From Phycisphaerae bacterium (lineage in GTDB: Bacteria > Planctomycetota > Phycisphaerae > UBA1845 > Fen-1342): a stretch of 64,000 bases of DNA. Numbering within the stretch: position 1 is the stretch's first letter; each line of letters starts with the position of its first letter. The notes beneath the pieces were generated by a model. The model ran no database searches. It was not told the DNA's origin and was given only the letters and a program-made list of their open reading frames with translations. This document shows positions 9,192-18,033 of this stretch, one piece after another. The DNA is taken from positions 62,001 to 126,000 of the forward strand of contig JAGNKU010000002.1 of NCBI GenBank assembly GCA_017999985.1, given 5' to 3'. The position numbers and the translations under genes were made by a program.

Positions 9192-9677
9192 GTGCGTCGC
9201 CACGCTCTGGGCGCCATGGTGCTTGTTGGATGGCTGGCAGTTGCCCTGTCCGGGGGCTGTCAGACGCCGCCTACACGAACCGGCGTTGGCGCAGAGCAAG
9301 CGTGGGCGAGGTGCATGTTGCTGATCCCGCTCGCGTACAACGATGGCGCCGCGGTGCCGGCCGAGGTGCAGACGCGGCTCCTGGACCAGTTGTACGCGCG
9401 GTTCGGCGGGTACACCATGGCCGGCGTGGTCGCGGGTGCGTATCGCATGGCGGATGGGTCGCGCGCCGACGAGCGCTCGCTGGCGATCTGGGTTGCCGTG
9501 CCGCCGGAGCGGATTGACGAGGTCCGACAGGCGGCGGCGGAGATCGCACGCGAACTGCGGCAGGAGAGCGTATACTTTGAGGTTACGCGCGGGACAGTGG
9601 AATTCGTGGAACCGCGCGATACGGAGAGAGTGTATGACGTCCAGAGAGATCGTCCGGCGGGCGATCACGTTCGCTGA
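9192..9677 (+). CDS. Small lipoprotein of unknown function
   Basis: 161 aa from the GTG at 9192, which has GGAGG with 6-bp spacing. An in-frame ATG at 9171 lacks such a site. The signal peptide ends in VALSGGC. The mature part starts with a Met/Leu-rich strand (MLLIPLAYNDG), then a helix and RSLAIWVAVPPERIDEVRQ, ending in YFEVTRGTVEFVE. This is a compact alpha/beta pattern like a ferredoxin-like domain. Its 3' end overlaps the URO-D-family gene by 44 bp, so the two are likely translated from one message. Function unknown. Confidence 0.62.
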   Translation: MRRHALGAMVLVGWLAVALSGGCQTPPTRTGVGAEQAWARCMLLIPLAYNDGAAVPAEVQTRLLDQLYARFGGYTMAGVVAGAYRMADGSRADERSLAIWVAVPPERIDEVRQAAAEIARELRQESVYFEVTRGTVEFVEPRDTERVYDVQRDRPAGDHVR

Positions 9678-10692
9678 TCCGCCCCGGTTGCCCATGAAGT
9701 TCGATATCGTCGGCGTGAATGACTGCTACGACGTTTGGACCCGCGACGCGGCGGGCTGGACGTGGGGCTTTCCGGGCGACCGCATGGCGGACGAGTGGGG
9801 CTGCGTCTGGGGCAAGACCGCCGTCGCGAACTCGGGCCAGGTGGTCGCGCACCCGCTCCGCGACGTGACCAAGCTGAAGGACTACCGCTGGCCCGATCCG
9901 ACCGACCCGCGCCGCTACGTGGATTTTGAGGACCAGCTTTCGCGCGCCGGCGACCGCTTCGTCATGTTCTGCTTCGGGCACGGCCTGTGGGAGCGGCTGC
10001 ACATGATGCTCAGCATGGAGCAGGCCATGCTGGCGCTGACGCGGCACAAGGACGAAGTCCATGAAATCCTGGACCGCATCCTGGACTTCCATCTCGTCGT
10101 GCTGCGCAGGTGCCAGGAGATCGCGGGGGGGCGCATCGACGCGGCGGCCATGGCGGATGACTGGGGCGTCCAGGATCGCGCGTTCATCAGCACGAAGATG
10201 TTCCGCGAGTTCTTCAAGCCGCGCTACGCCAAGTGGTTCGCCGAGATCAAGGCCCTGGGCATGCACACGTGGATGCACTCGTGCGGCAAGATCAACACGA
10301 TCGTGCCCGAGCTGATCGAGTGCGGCCTCGAGGTCATCAACAACCAGCAACCGGAGACCGTTGGACTGCGCGAGTTCGGCGACGCGTTTCGCGGCAAGAT
10401 CTGCTTCGAGGCGATCGTGGATACGCAGAGCACGCTGCCGCGCGGCACCTACGACCAGATCCGCCAGCAGGCCCGCGATATTTGCGAGTACTACGGCACG
10501 CCGCATGGCGGCCTGATCGCGAGCGACTATAACGACGCGGAGGCCATCGGCGTGACGACCGACCGCCGCTACGTCATGTTTGAGGCCTTCGCGGAGCATG
10601 GCGGCTTCCCGGACTACGAGGAAACCCTCGCGCAAGTGCGCCGTGGCGAGCGCAAGCCGCTGCCGTCGTGGGGTCGCCAGGCGGAACAGTAG
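9634..10692 (+). CDS. Uroporphyrinogen decarboxylase (URO-D) family protein, methyltransferase-like
   Basis: 352 aa, starting at an ATG with GGAGAG upstream and overlapping the preceding gene. The TIM-barrel URO-D family includes both heme-pathway decarboxylase and cobalamin-dependent methyltransferases (MtaA/CmuA type). The motif WMHSCGKINTIVPELIECG is the zinc-ligand-type HxCG loop seen in the methyltransferase branch. The N-terminus lacks the RQAGR substrate-binding loop of true HemE as far as I can see. I therefore favour a methyl-transfer or related role over heme synthesis. No corrinoid protein is adjacent. Substrate unknown. Confidence 0.75.
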   Translation: MTSREIVRRAITFADPPRLPMKFDIVGVNDCYDVWTRDAAGWTWGFPGDRMADEWGCVWGKTAVANSGQVVAHPLRDVTKLKDYRWPDPTDPRRYVDFEDQLSRAGDRFVMFCFGHGLWERLHMMLSMEQAMLALTRHKDEVHEILDRILDFHLVVLRRCQEIAGGRIDAAAMADDWGVQDRAFISTKMFREFFKPRYAKWFAEIKALGMHTWMHSCGKINTIVPELIECGLEVINNQQPETVGLREFGDAFRGKICFEAIVDTQSTLPRGTYDQIRQQARDICEYYGTPHGGLIASDYNDAEAIGVTTDRRYVMFEAFAEHGGFPDYEETLAQVRRGERKPLPSWGRQAEQ

Positions 10693-10879
10693 GGCATCCG
10701 CGTCTCCAAAGCGCAAAGACGAGTGTTTCAGAACTGAATCACAGCGTGCCTGAACGCGGCGCGCTGGGGCGGGAGGGTATGCGCCCGCGCGAACTGAATG
10801 CCGATAGGTGTCACCGTAGCGTGTACGCCGCCCGACGTGGGCGCGGACTGGCGGAGCGGGCAACCGGAGCAGGACGGGC

Positions 10880-11437
10880 ATGATGACACCGGCACTGAGC
10901 GGGATGCACCTGCTGATCATTGACGACGACGCCGATTTTCGCCGGGTCGTGGTCGCGCAGTTGCGCAGCGCCGGCTGCGCGGCGTCCACCGCCGCCTCGT
11001 ACGAGGAGGGGATTCGAGTTCTCGAGGGCGATGACTCCATCAATGCGGTCTTGCTGGATCACCCGACGGTCAGCAGTCGCGTCGTGGGGGTAGTCGACAC
11101 GCTGCGGCGCGCGCGGCCGAGTGCGGCCATTGTGGGCAACAGCGGCTCGGATCGCCGACGCGAATTCGCGCTGGCCGGCGTGAGTCGCTATCTGCAGAAG
11201 CCATGGCGCCTCGATGACTTGGCGCGCGTGCTGAGTACGCGCGTTGAGGCGTGCGTGACCTGCGGCCGACGGTTGCCACTCCGGCTGCCGGTGCCGGGTG
11301 AGCAGGGCGAGAGCTGGGTGTGTGCCTCGTGCGGTGCGCGGTACTTCGCGCTACTCGATGAATGCGCGCCGGAGGAGTTGCGGCCATACGCGACCCGCGC
11401 CGATGCCGTCGCGCCGCAGCGGTCGGCTGGGCCCTGA
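10880..11437 (+). CDS. Response-regulator receiver domain fused to a zinc ribbon
   Basis: 185 aa. The receiver domain (residues ~8-122) keeps its key residues: acidic pocket IIDDDAD (15-17), phospho-acceptor Asp60 in VLLDHP, Ser in VGNSGS, and Lys107 in LQKPW. It is followed by a compact CxxC...CxxC zinc ribbon (Cys125, 128, 148, 151) and a short disordered tail. No DNA-binding domain is present, so it may act through protein contacts. No kinase is next to it. The ATG at 10880 has GGAGCAGGA just upstream. Confidence 0.75.
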   Translation: MMTPALSGMHLLIIDDDADFRRVVVAQLRSAGCAASTAASYEEGIRVLEGDDSINAVLLDHPTVSSRVVGVVDTLRRARPSAAIVGNSGSDRRREFALAGVSRYLQKPWRLDDLARVLSTRVEACVTCGRRLPLRLPVPGEQGESWVCASCGARYFALLDECAPEELRPYATRADAVAPQRSAGP

Positions 11438-11750
11438 GGCCGCCGCGACGCGCGGGAACTGCCGACCGAGGTTGTGGGCGCGGAGACTGCGGGGGCTCGC
11501 GTGGCAAAACCCCGGTACGGGCGGGTCTTGCGCCCGGCGGCGGGGTGCGGTAGGTGGCGCATGTCCTCAGACTTTAGAGTACCGGGCATGTCGGAACGCC
11601 GCGGCGGCGGAGAGGTCTGCTTGCAGGGTTGATATTATCGGTCGTTTTAAAAAACGTCGTGGATCGGCTTCGCTCTCGGCCGCAGGTATTCGATGAATAG
11701 GCTAGATGCATAGATTTCGCGCATGCGCCACCGGCGGGTGAGGTGCGCCC
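11438..11750. other. Spacer before PKD-like secreted protein gene
   Basis: About 310 bp without a credible gene. The only AT-rich spot holds the imperfect palindrome CGTTTTAAAAAACG at 11643-11656, just after a TTGATATTAT stretch. It could be a promoter or operator for the gene starting at 11751, but no clean -35/-10 pair can be defined. Confidence 0.35.
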
Positions 11751-12767
11751 ATGAAACCCGTCCTCTTCATCATCTGCTTCACGCTGGGCGTTAGCCTTAT
11801 GATCTTCAGCGGCTACGTGCCCCAGTCGGCCAGCGCGCGCGGCAACGGCGACGCGACGGAAAATGCGTCCGCGCGCGCGGGCCATGCGGACGGGCAGGAA
11901 TTCGTCCGCACGGTCACGCGCCGCGTCGGCACCAGCGCGCCCGGCGGCGAGACTGAAGAAACGGGCGTCACGGGCGCCGCTGATGACGTATACGCCGCTC
12001 CCCCCGAGCCGGTGGCAGCGCAAGATCAACCGGCCGCCGAGAATGGAGAGCCGGCACCAGATCTGCCGGAGCCGCCGCCCACGCCGGAGCCGGACGCCGG
12101 GGACGCGTCCGACGAGCCGGAGTCCGAGCCGCCGCCGGAGCCGGACGTGGCGCCGCTGTTCGCGGACGCGGGGCCGGATCGCGTGATCTGGCTGGGGTGG
12201 GACGAATTGCCGCTGGACGGCAGCGCGACCACGGGCTCGGGCGTCACGTGCGAATGGCAGCAGGTGAGTGGGCCGGCCACTCTCGTCATCGAGAATCCGG
12301 CCGCGCTGGTGACGGTGGCGCGCGGACTGCGGGCGGGGCAGCGGGCGAGCTGGCGCGGCGTGACATACGAGTATGAGTTGACGGTCACCGACGCGGCTGG
12401 CGAGCGGGACGTGGACACGGTGAAGTACATCGTGCAGGCCGCCCCGCCGTTGAAGATCAAGCCGACGCCGGAACGCCGCTTCGAGTGGCAGGACGGATTC
12501 GAGTTGGCGTACTTCACGGCGTGGATCACGAACCTCGAGAGCTACGAGGCGGTTTTTGAGGTCACGTCGCCGACGGAACTGCGTTTCACGCGGATCACGG
12601 GGGGGCTGGCGGAGCTGTCGGGGCGCAAGTCGGAGGGCGTGTTCGTCTATCAGTTCACAGTTTATGCGCAGGCCGGCGAGGCCACCTCGTGGGTGGAATA
12701 CCTGGCAGACACGGAGGACAAGGTGCCGGCGGTAGTGCAACTGGGCGTGAATTGGGAAAGTCCGTAG
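11751..12767 (+). CDS. Secreted protein with Pro/Glu-rich linker and PKD-like domain
   Basis: 338 aa. A hydrophobic N-terminus (MKPVLFIICFTLGVSLMIFSG) acts as signal peptide or anchor. A long low-complexity linker rich in Pro, Glu, Ala and Asp spans ~70-135. The following region (ADAGPDRVIWLGWDELPLDGSA, then CEWQQVSGPATL and YEYELTVTDAAGERD) has the hallmark order of PKD/REJ-like immunoglobulin-fold domains. Such domains usually mediate extracellular contacts. The last ~100 residues form another beta-rich segment. GAGGTG precedes the ATG. The next small membrane protein starts about 40 bp on, so the two may be co-transcribed. Confidence 0.7.
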   Translation: MKPVLFIICFTLGVSLMIFSGYVPQSASARGNGDATENASARAGHADGQEFVRTVTRRVGTSAPGGETEETGVTGAADDVYAAPPEPVAAQDQPAAENGEPAPDLPEPPPTPEPDAGDASDEPESEPPPEPDVAPLFADAGPDRVIWLGWDELPLDGSATTGSGVTCEWQQVSGPATLVIENPAALVTVARGLRAGQRASWRGVTYEYELTVTDAAGERDVDTVKYIVQAAPPLKIKPTPERRFEWQDGFELAYFTAWITNLESYEAVFEVTSPTELRFTRITGGLAELSGRKSEGVFVYQFTVYAQAGEATSWVEYLADTEDKVPAVVQLGVNWESP

Positions 12768-12805
12768 CGGAGGCACGGACGCCGGGCGCGGAGCAGGTGG
12801 TCGTC

Positions 12806-12940
12806 GTGAGCATGCTGCTGTGGTTTGTGGGCTTCGGGCTGATGCTGGCGAGCTTTACGTTCCTGTTTGGCCGGTCGGAGGACGCGGACCAGCCGCGCAT
12901 CAGCGTGGAGCCGTGGTGGCCGGAACAGGACCAGCGCTGA
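12806..12940 (+). CDS. Single-pass membrane microprotein
   Basis: About 44 aa with one clear hydrophobic helix (MLLWFVGFGLMLASFTFLFG) and a short polar tail. I choose the GTG at 12806 because CAGGTGG lies 5 bp upstream. The in-frame ATG at 12812 is the alternative. No family recognised. It directly follows the PKD-like protein gene on the same strand. Confidence 0.45.
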   Translation: MSMLLWFVGFGLMLASFTFLFGRSEDADQPRISVEPWWPEQDQR

Positions 12941-13072
12941 CCGGCGGCGCGGGGGACGGGGATTCACGCGGCACGGCAGGCGCGCCGGCGGTTCCGCCGA
13001 GTTGGGCGGCAGGCCTTTGCGCACGTGGGCCGTGGCTGTGGCCGTGGGAGGGGGTTTTCGGCGTGGCGTGGG

Positions 13073-13408
13073 CTACTTACCGATCTGGGCGTCGAGCGCC
13101 GCCTGGTAGTCACGCTTGTGCTTGGCTCCGACGATCCGCTCTTTCTGCTCGCCGCCGTTGAAAATCAGCACGGTCGGGATGTTCTGGATGCCGTACAGGC
13201 TCGCGAGGCCGGCCGCCTGGTCCACGTCGACCTTGCCGACCTTGGCCTTGCCCGCGTACGCCGTGGCCAGCTCATCGATGGTGGGGGCGAGCATCAGGCA
13301 GGGTCCGCACCACTGGGCCCAGAAATCGACGAGCACGGGCACGTCAGACTTCAGCACTTCGGCTTCAAAATTGTCGTCGGTGAACGTCAGCGTGTTTGCG
13401 CCGGCCAT
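13073..13408 (-). CDS. trxA: Thioredoxin
   Basis: 111 aa, the normal length. The canonical active site WCGPC (Cys34/Cys37) follows the VLVDFWA strand, and the cis-Pro loop is IPTVLIF. It is a cytoplasmic disulfide reductase fed by thioredoxin reductase. AGAGGA precedes the ATG. It is a lone gene: the radical SAM gene upstream on the same strand is ~95 bp away and may or may not share its transcript. Confidence 0.95.
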   Translation of the reverse strand: MAGANTLTFTDDNFEAEVLKSDVPVLVDFWAQWCGPCLMLAPTIDELATAYAGKAKVGKVDVDQAAGLASLYGIQNIPTVLIFNGGEQKERIVGAKHKRDYQAALDAQIGK

Positions 13409-13503
13409 GCTGTGTTCCTCTCGTTCGCACCACGGTCTGTGCCTGGCACCTCGGGACCGATTCTAGGCCCCGTTAGCGGCTTGTCAAACCGCCGGCGCAG
13501 GCC

Positions 13504-15231
13504 TCAGGCACGCGGCCGATCCGCGACCCAGGTCGTCTTACAGCCGTCGTAACCGCGGACCGCCACGGGAGCGCCCGGCGGTGCGGTGGCGGCGCCACGC
13601 AGCACCAGCTCGTCCCAGTGCTTCTCGTTGAAGATGCAGCCGGGATCACCGGCGTTGATCGTGCCGTAATAGCTGTCCGCCCGCGCCCGGCAGCCGCCGC
13701 AGTAGTTCTTGAAGCGGCAGACCTCGCAGTGATGCGTCAGCTTCGTCCGGTCGCACAGCAGCTCCCAGAACTCGTTGTGGCGGAAAATGTCCGCGAACCG
13801 GCGACGGCGGATATTGCCCAGGACGCGCTGCGGCATGTATACGCAGGGCGTGATGTCGCCGTTGGGTTCGATGCAGACGTACGTCCGCCCAGCGCCGCAG
13901 CCCCCGAGGTACTTCGCGACGACGCGCGCCTTCCATCCGCCGCCCGAGCCGGCGTGCGAGCACGATTGCCGCCCCTCGGGCGCGGAATGCACGAGGCACA
14001 CGCGGCCGAGTTGTGGGGCGGTGGAGATGACGCCGATGCGGCCAGACTGCATCCACGTGTTGAATGTGCGCAGGAGCCATTCGCGCTGCGGCGGCGTGAG
14101 ATCGCCCTCCGTCATTTCCAGGCCGCGGCCGACGGGGATAAAGTTGAAGTGCGCGATGCAGGACGCGCCGATGTCGACGGCGAACTGGAGCATGTCCTCG
14201 ACTTCGTCGAAGTTGCCCTGGTGGACGCACATCGCGATGCCGAGCCGCAGGCCGGGCTGCTGGACGACGGTGCGCATGCCGCGCACGGTGCGGTGCCACA
14301 TGCCGGGCTGGCCGCGAAAGGCGTCGTGCTTCTCCGGGTGCACGGAGTCAAGCGAGATTTCGATGTAGCGAGCGCCCGCGTCGGCCAGCTCCGCGGCCAG
14401 CCGCGGCGTCATTGTGCCGCCGTGTGTGGCGACGCTGACATGCAGCCCGTATTTCTGGCAACGGCGGAGCACCGGCAGCAGGTCCGGGCAGATCGTGGGC
14501 TCGCCGCCGGCGAAGGCGATCATGGGGACGTACTCGGCGGCCATCTGGTCGACGAGGTCGAACTTCTCGTCCAGCGTGAGCTCGTCCGCAAGGGCGCTGT
14601 GGGCGCTGTCCTGGTAGCAGTGCCGGCAGCGCAGGTTGCAGCGGTTGGTGAAGTTCCACACGCTGAACAGCGGCGCGGAGAAGCGCTGCGGCACGGTCAG
14701 GCCGAACTCGGCGACGCTGCGCGCGGTGGCAACCAGGCCGCGGACCGTGCTGCTGTGCTCACTGACGCGGGTGCGAAACGTCTCGATGGACGTCTGGCCG
14801 CGCATGCGGTCGATGAACCTGTGCAGCGGCCAGTACTTGAGACGCTGTGACCACGGCGCCTGCGGATTGCCATACGAGGCGAGAACTTCCTCGATGATGG
14901 TCTGGCCGCCGCCGCGGGGACGCGAAACCCAGCGCAGCAGGCGACGGGCGAAGTCGCGCCCGAGCCAGTCTTCGAGCGGGTGGTGAAAGTTCAGGTCGAT
15001 CGCGCGGGTGTGCTCGGCGGGGCGCTGCAAAAAGCTGCCGCCGCACGCGTACTGCTGCGAGGAGATGTGCCCGTCGTCAGCGCGGCCGGCGTTCTTGTTC
15101 GGATTGTCCGAGACCGCACCGGTGTCCAAATAGGTCTTGTGAAGCCGGGACGCCGTCGTGTGCGCAGCGGTCTCCGTGCGGCTGTCGTAGCCTGCGGGAC
15201 CGGCGAAGGGCAAGTCGTCACGGTGCGGCAT
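13504..15231 (-). CDS. Radical SAM/SPASM domain protein
   Basis: 575 aa. The N-terminal ~185 residues have no clear family. The radical SAM core starts at WNFTNRCNLRCRHCY, with the CxxxCxxC cluster ligands at Cys198, 202 and 205. The SAM-binding GGEPT motif follows. The C-terminal SPASM-type region has multiple cysteines (CGAGRTYVCIEPNGDITPC, then HHCEVCRFKNYCGGC) for one or two auxiliary Fe-S clusters. Such enzymes modify peptides or tetrapyrroles (PqqE, NirJ and AhbD types). No precursor peptide or heme gene is adjacent, so the substrate is open. AAGGA precedes the ATG by 8 bp. The extra N-terminal ~185 aa is long for the family. Confidence 0.85.
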   Translation of the reverse strand: MPHRDDLPFAGPAGYDSRTETAAHTTASRLHKTYLDTGAVSDNPNKNAGRADDGHISSQQYACGGSFLQRPAEHTRAIDLNFHHPLEDWLGRDFARRLLRWVSRPRGGGQTIIEEVLASYGNPQAPWSQRLKYWPLHRFIDRMRGQTSIETFRTRVSEHSSTVRGLVATARSVAEFGLTVPQRFSAPLFSVWNFTNRCNLRCRHCYQDSAHSALADELTLDEKFDLVDQMAAEYVPMIAFAGGEPTICPDLLPVLRRCQKYGLHVSVATHGGTMTPRLAAELADAGARYIEISLDSVHPEKHDAFRGQPGMWHRTVRGMRTVVQQPGLRLGIAMCVHQGNFDEVEDMLQFAVDIGASCIAHFNFIPVGRGLEMTEGDLTPPQREWLLRTFNTWMQSGRIGVISTAPQLGRVCLVHSAPEGRQSCSHAGSGGGWKARVVAKYLGGCGAGRTYVCIEPNGDITPCVYMPQRVLGNIRRRRFADIFRHNEFWELLCDRTKLTHHCEVCRFKNYCGGCRARADSYYGTINAGDPGCIFNEKHWDELVLRGAATAPPGAPVAVRGYDGCKTTWVADRPRA

Positions 15232-15366
15232 GCATGGCGTCCTTGTCTACGCCGGTGCCCGGTGACCGGCGCCGCGTCATAAGATGCTCACTATACGGTT
15301 GACCTCCAATAAGGGCGAGTGGTTTGGCCGGCGGTTCGGGGGCGAACGCACAACGGCGTGGGGGAG

Positions 15367-16581
15367 CTATTTCCGCGCCTCCGCCCGCTTCTTGCGTCCG
15401 GAGCCGTGGGCCACGACGTCGAGGCGCGGGCGCGCCGGCCAGCCGGAAAGGTGGATTTCGCTCCGGCCATCCAGCAACTCGACCAGCCGGCGGCCGATGA
15501 ACTGCTCGCGCCAGCCGGTCAGCAAGGCTGGGCGCTCGGTCCTGTGCCCGGCCTGGAAGTCCATCAGATCCCGCAATCGCTGCGTGCCACCCAGCAGGTT
15601 GCGGCTGAGCTGCTCCTCGTGACAGATGGCCTGCGTGACGGCGGAAAGCAGATCGAGCGTCGCGATCGCCATCGGCGAATCCTCGCGATGCTCGTAGGGC
15701 TGCGGCCACTCGCTCGGCGGTGTTCTGGCCGCCTCGGCGATCAGGTCGAGCAGCTCGTGGATGACCTTGTGGTTGCGGGCCTGCGGGAACCCGCGCATGA
15801 CTTCGAGGTCGGATTCGTGTTGTGGTCGGCGGCGGGCGATCTCGACGAGGATGTCATCGCGCATCAGCGCCCGCAACGGGCGATTGCGCGACTGTGCCCA
15901 TTGGTCCCGCCACTCGACGAGCCGTTCCAGCACGACGAGCCCCAAGCCGTCCAGCTTCTTGCTCCCCTTGAGGCGCAAGGCCCGGTCCTCGACCGGTGCC
16001 CGGTAGAATTCCGCCTGCTCGAAGTCCCGCATCTCCTCCGCCAGCCAGGTGGTGCGCCCCGCCCGTTCGATCTCGCTGGCGAGCTGAGCCTGTATGGCCG
16101 GCAGGTAGATGACATCCTCGACCGCGTAGCGAATCTGGGCGGGTGTCAGCGGCCGGCGCAGCCAGTCGGTCAGGGTCTGCCCCTTGGAAATGCGACGCTT
16201 GAGGACGCTCTCGACCAGTCGGACGAGGCTCAGCGGATAGCCGCGACCGACAAAGCCGGCGGCCACCTGCACATCAAAGACGTTGCGCGGCACCTGGCCG
16301 GTCGTGCGCAAACAGACCTCGAAGTCCTCCTTGCCGGCGTGGACGATCGTCATCACGGCCGGGTCGGCGACAAGCTGCCAGAAGACGCGCACGTCGACGT
16401 CGGCCGTGGGGTCAATCAACGCGGCCGTGCCGTCGGTGGTTACCTGGATCAGGCACAGCGTCGCATCGTAGGTGTCGTCGCGGATGAATTCGGTGTCGAA
16501 CGCAAAGGATCCGGCCTTGCGCCATTCCTCGCACCGGGCATCGAGCGTTGCCTGCTTGCTGATGATCTCGGGTGGTCGCAT
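15367..16581 (-). CDS. rnd: Ribonuclease D (DEDD exonuclease with HRDC domains)
   Basis: 404 aa from the ATG giving MRPPEIISKQ. A longer open frame upstream is Arg-rich and not protein-like. The DEDDy exonuclease motifs are visible: FDTEFIRD, HAGKEDFEVC and YAVEDVIYLPAI. HRDC-type helical repeats follow (VLERLVEWRDQWAQ and the C-terminal third). RNase D trims 3' ends of tRNA and other stable RNAs. No clear Shine-Dalgarno is visible before the start. The 135-bp gap to the radical SAM gene suggests separate transcription. Confidence 0.88.
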   Translation of the reverse strand: MRPPEIISKQATLDARCEEWRKAGSFAFDTEFIRDDTYDATLCLIQVTTDGTAALIDPTADVDVRVFWQLVADPAVMTIVHAGKEDFEVCLRTTGQVPRNVFDVQVAAGFVGRGYPLSLVRLVESVLKRRISKGQTLTDWLRRPLTPAQIRYAVEDVIYLPAIQAQLASEIERAGRTTWLAEEMRDFEQAEFYRAPVEDRALRLKGSKKLDGLGLVVLERLVEWRDQWAQSRNRPLRALMRDDILVEIARRRPQHESDLEVMRGFPQARNHKVIHELLDLIAEAARTPPSEWPQPYEHREDSPMAIATLDLLSAVTQAICHEEQLSRNLLGGTQRLRDLMDFQAGHRTERPALLTGWREQFIGRRLVELLDGRSEIHLSGWPARPRLDVVAHGSGRKKRAEARK

Positions 16582-17103
16582 CCTGCACTCGTTCACGCCC
16601 GTTGCACGGGGCAACCCGCCGGCGTGGCGCCTGCAGGCCGGTCGGTTGACAGTCGCATGGGAGAAGTAGGTACACCGAACCCGGGAGCGTGTCCAGTCAT
16701 CGCGCTGGTGTCGCCTGCGTGAACCAGGCGCGCTGGGCCGCAGGCGAGGCGCGCCGCACGGCCAACCGCGTCGTGGTTGAGACTTGGTGGGCGAGGGGCA
16801 GATTCGCTGCACCAGGCGTCCGTGCCCGGCTACAGGAACCGCGGCAGACCGCAATCCGCCGCCACGCGCCCTCGCGCGCCAAGGGTCGTGCCCTCCATGG
16901 CACATCTGCCGGCTAGGGAGCCCGTGCCGGCATGGCTGTTATCGGCGGTGCGGAGAGTTACCCATGAGGGCGCGTGAGACGTAGCTGCTGAACCGCGCAG
17001 GCTATGCGCGGGGTCTACGGTTGCGCCGCGCGCGGTAACTGAAAGCCGTCAGCGGGAATGCGCCCGGCACACTCGGGACACGTGGGTAGGGCGATCGCGT
17101 TGC
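16582..17103. other. Gene-free GC-rich spacer
   Basis: About 520 bp between the starts and ends of same-strand genes with no credible coding region. It would hold the promoter of the RNase D gene at its left end and the 3' end of the tsf message at its right end. I see no clean terminator, tRNA or repeat. Confidence 0.4.
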
Positions 17104-17931
17104 CTACGCCTCGCCGATCTCCAGGCGGAAGAAACGCTTGACGGAGAGGTCCGGCGAGTGGCGGCGGAGGTAGTCGCCGACCGACTGCTTGTCGTCCTTC
17201 ACGAAGGGCTGTTCGAGCAGGACCATTTCGCCGAACCAGCGGTTGAGCTTGCCGGTGACGATCTTCTCGATCATGTTCGCCGGCTTGCCCTGGACCTGTT
17301 CCGTGGCGAACTGCCGCTCCTTCTCGATCAGGGCGGCATCGACCTCTTCTCGCCGGGCGAACGGCGGCCGCATCGACACGACGTGCATGCACACGTCGGC
17401 GGCGACCTCCGCGGGGCAGGGAGCGGTGAACTCGACGAGCACGCCCTTGCGGCGGTCATGGTGCAGGTAGTGGCCGAAGTGGCCGGAGACGGCGGCGACG
17501 CGCCCGATCTTGATGTTCTCGCGGATGCGGTTCACGGCGTCATGCAGAAGGTCACTGACCTTGCGGCTGGTGTCGCCGGGCACCGGCTGCGCGAGGATGG
17601 CCTCGGGCGTGGGCGCAGCGAGTTTGACGGCGACCTGGCCAGCGGCCTCGGCGAGCTTGATGAAGTCCTCGGTGCCGGTCACCGGCTCGGTCTCACAGAG
17701 CACCTCGACCAGCGCCGCGCGGCCGGCAGCCGAGTCGATCTGGCAGACGATGCGCCCGTGGGCCGTCTCACGCCCCGCGCGTTTCTCCATTTGCGAGTGC
17801 CCCTTCTTGCGGAGCAGCTCCTGGGCCTTTTCCATGTCGCCATTGGCCTCGACCAGCGCGTTCTTGCACTCCATCATCGAAAGGCCAGTCTTCTCGCGGA
17901 GGGCCTTCACCATGGCCGCGGTAATTTCCAT
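17104..17931 (-). CDS. tsf: Translation elongation factor Ts
   Basis: 275 aa. The N-terminal UBA-like domain (AAMVKALREKTGLSMMECKNAL) and the following core are typical. EF-Ts is the guanine-nucleotide exchange factor for EF-Tu in the cytoplasm. AGGAG lies 7 bp before the ATG. It directly follows rpsB on the same strand with ~100 bp between, the usual rpsB-tsf order, so co-transcription is expected. Confidence 0.96.
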   Translation of the reverse strand: MEITAAMVKALREKTGLSMMECKNALVEANGDMEKAQELLRKKGHSQMEKRAGRETAHGRIVCQIDSAAGRAALVEVLCETEPVTGTEDFIKLAEAAGQVAVKLAAPTPEAILAQPVPGDTSRKVSDLLHDAVNRIRENIKIGRVAAVSGHFGHYLHHDRRKGVLVEFTAPCPAEVAADVCMHVVSMRPPFARREEVDAALIEKERQFATEQVQGKPANMIEKIVTGKLNRWFGEMVLLEQPFVKDDKQSVGDYLRRHSPDLSVKRFFRLEIGEA

Positions 17932-18033
17932 CGCCGGACTCCTGTTCTATGAACCGCATGCCCGGCCGCGGCAGGCGGCCAGGCCTTGGCGGGGGGCAAA
18001 CTAGGCTGAGCAACCCGAATCGACGCGTGCGCG

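Noticed and set aside
9583..11043. Minus-strand frame opposite the URO-D gene
   Set aside because: The URO-D motifs and ribosome-binding site are on the plus strand.
17015..17103. Short minus-strand stretch after tsf with CPEC (TCPECAGRIPADGF)
   Set aside because: Only one CxxC pair, no start codon or ribosome-binding site; probably chance after the tsf stop.
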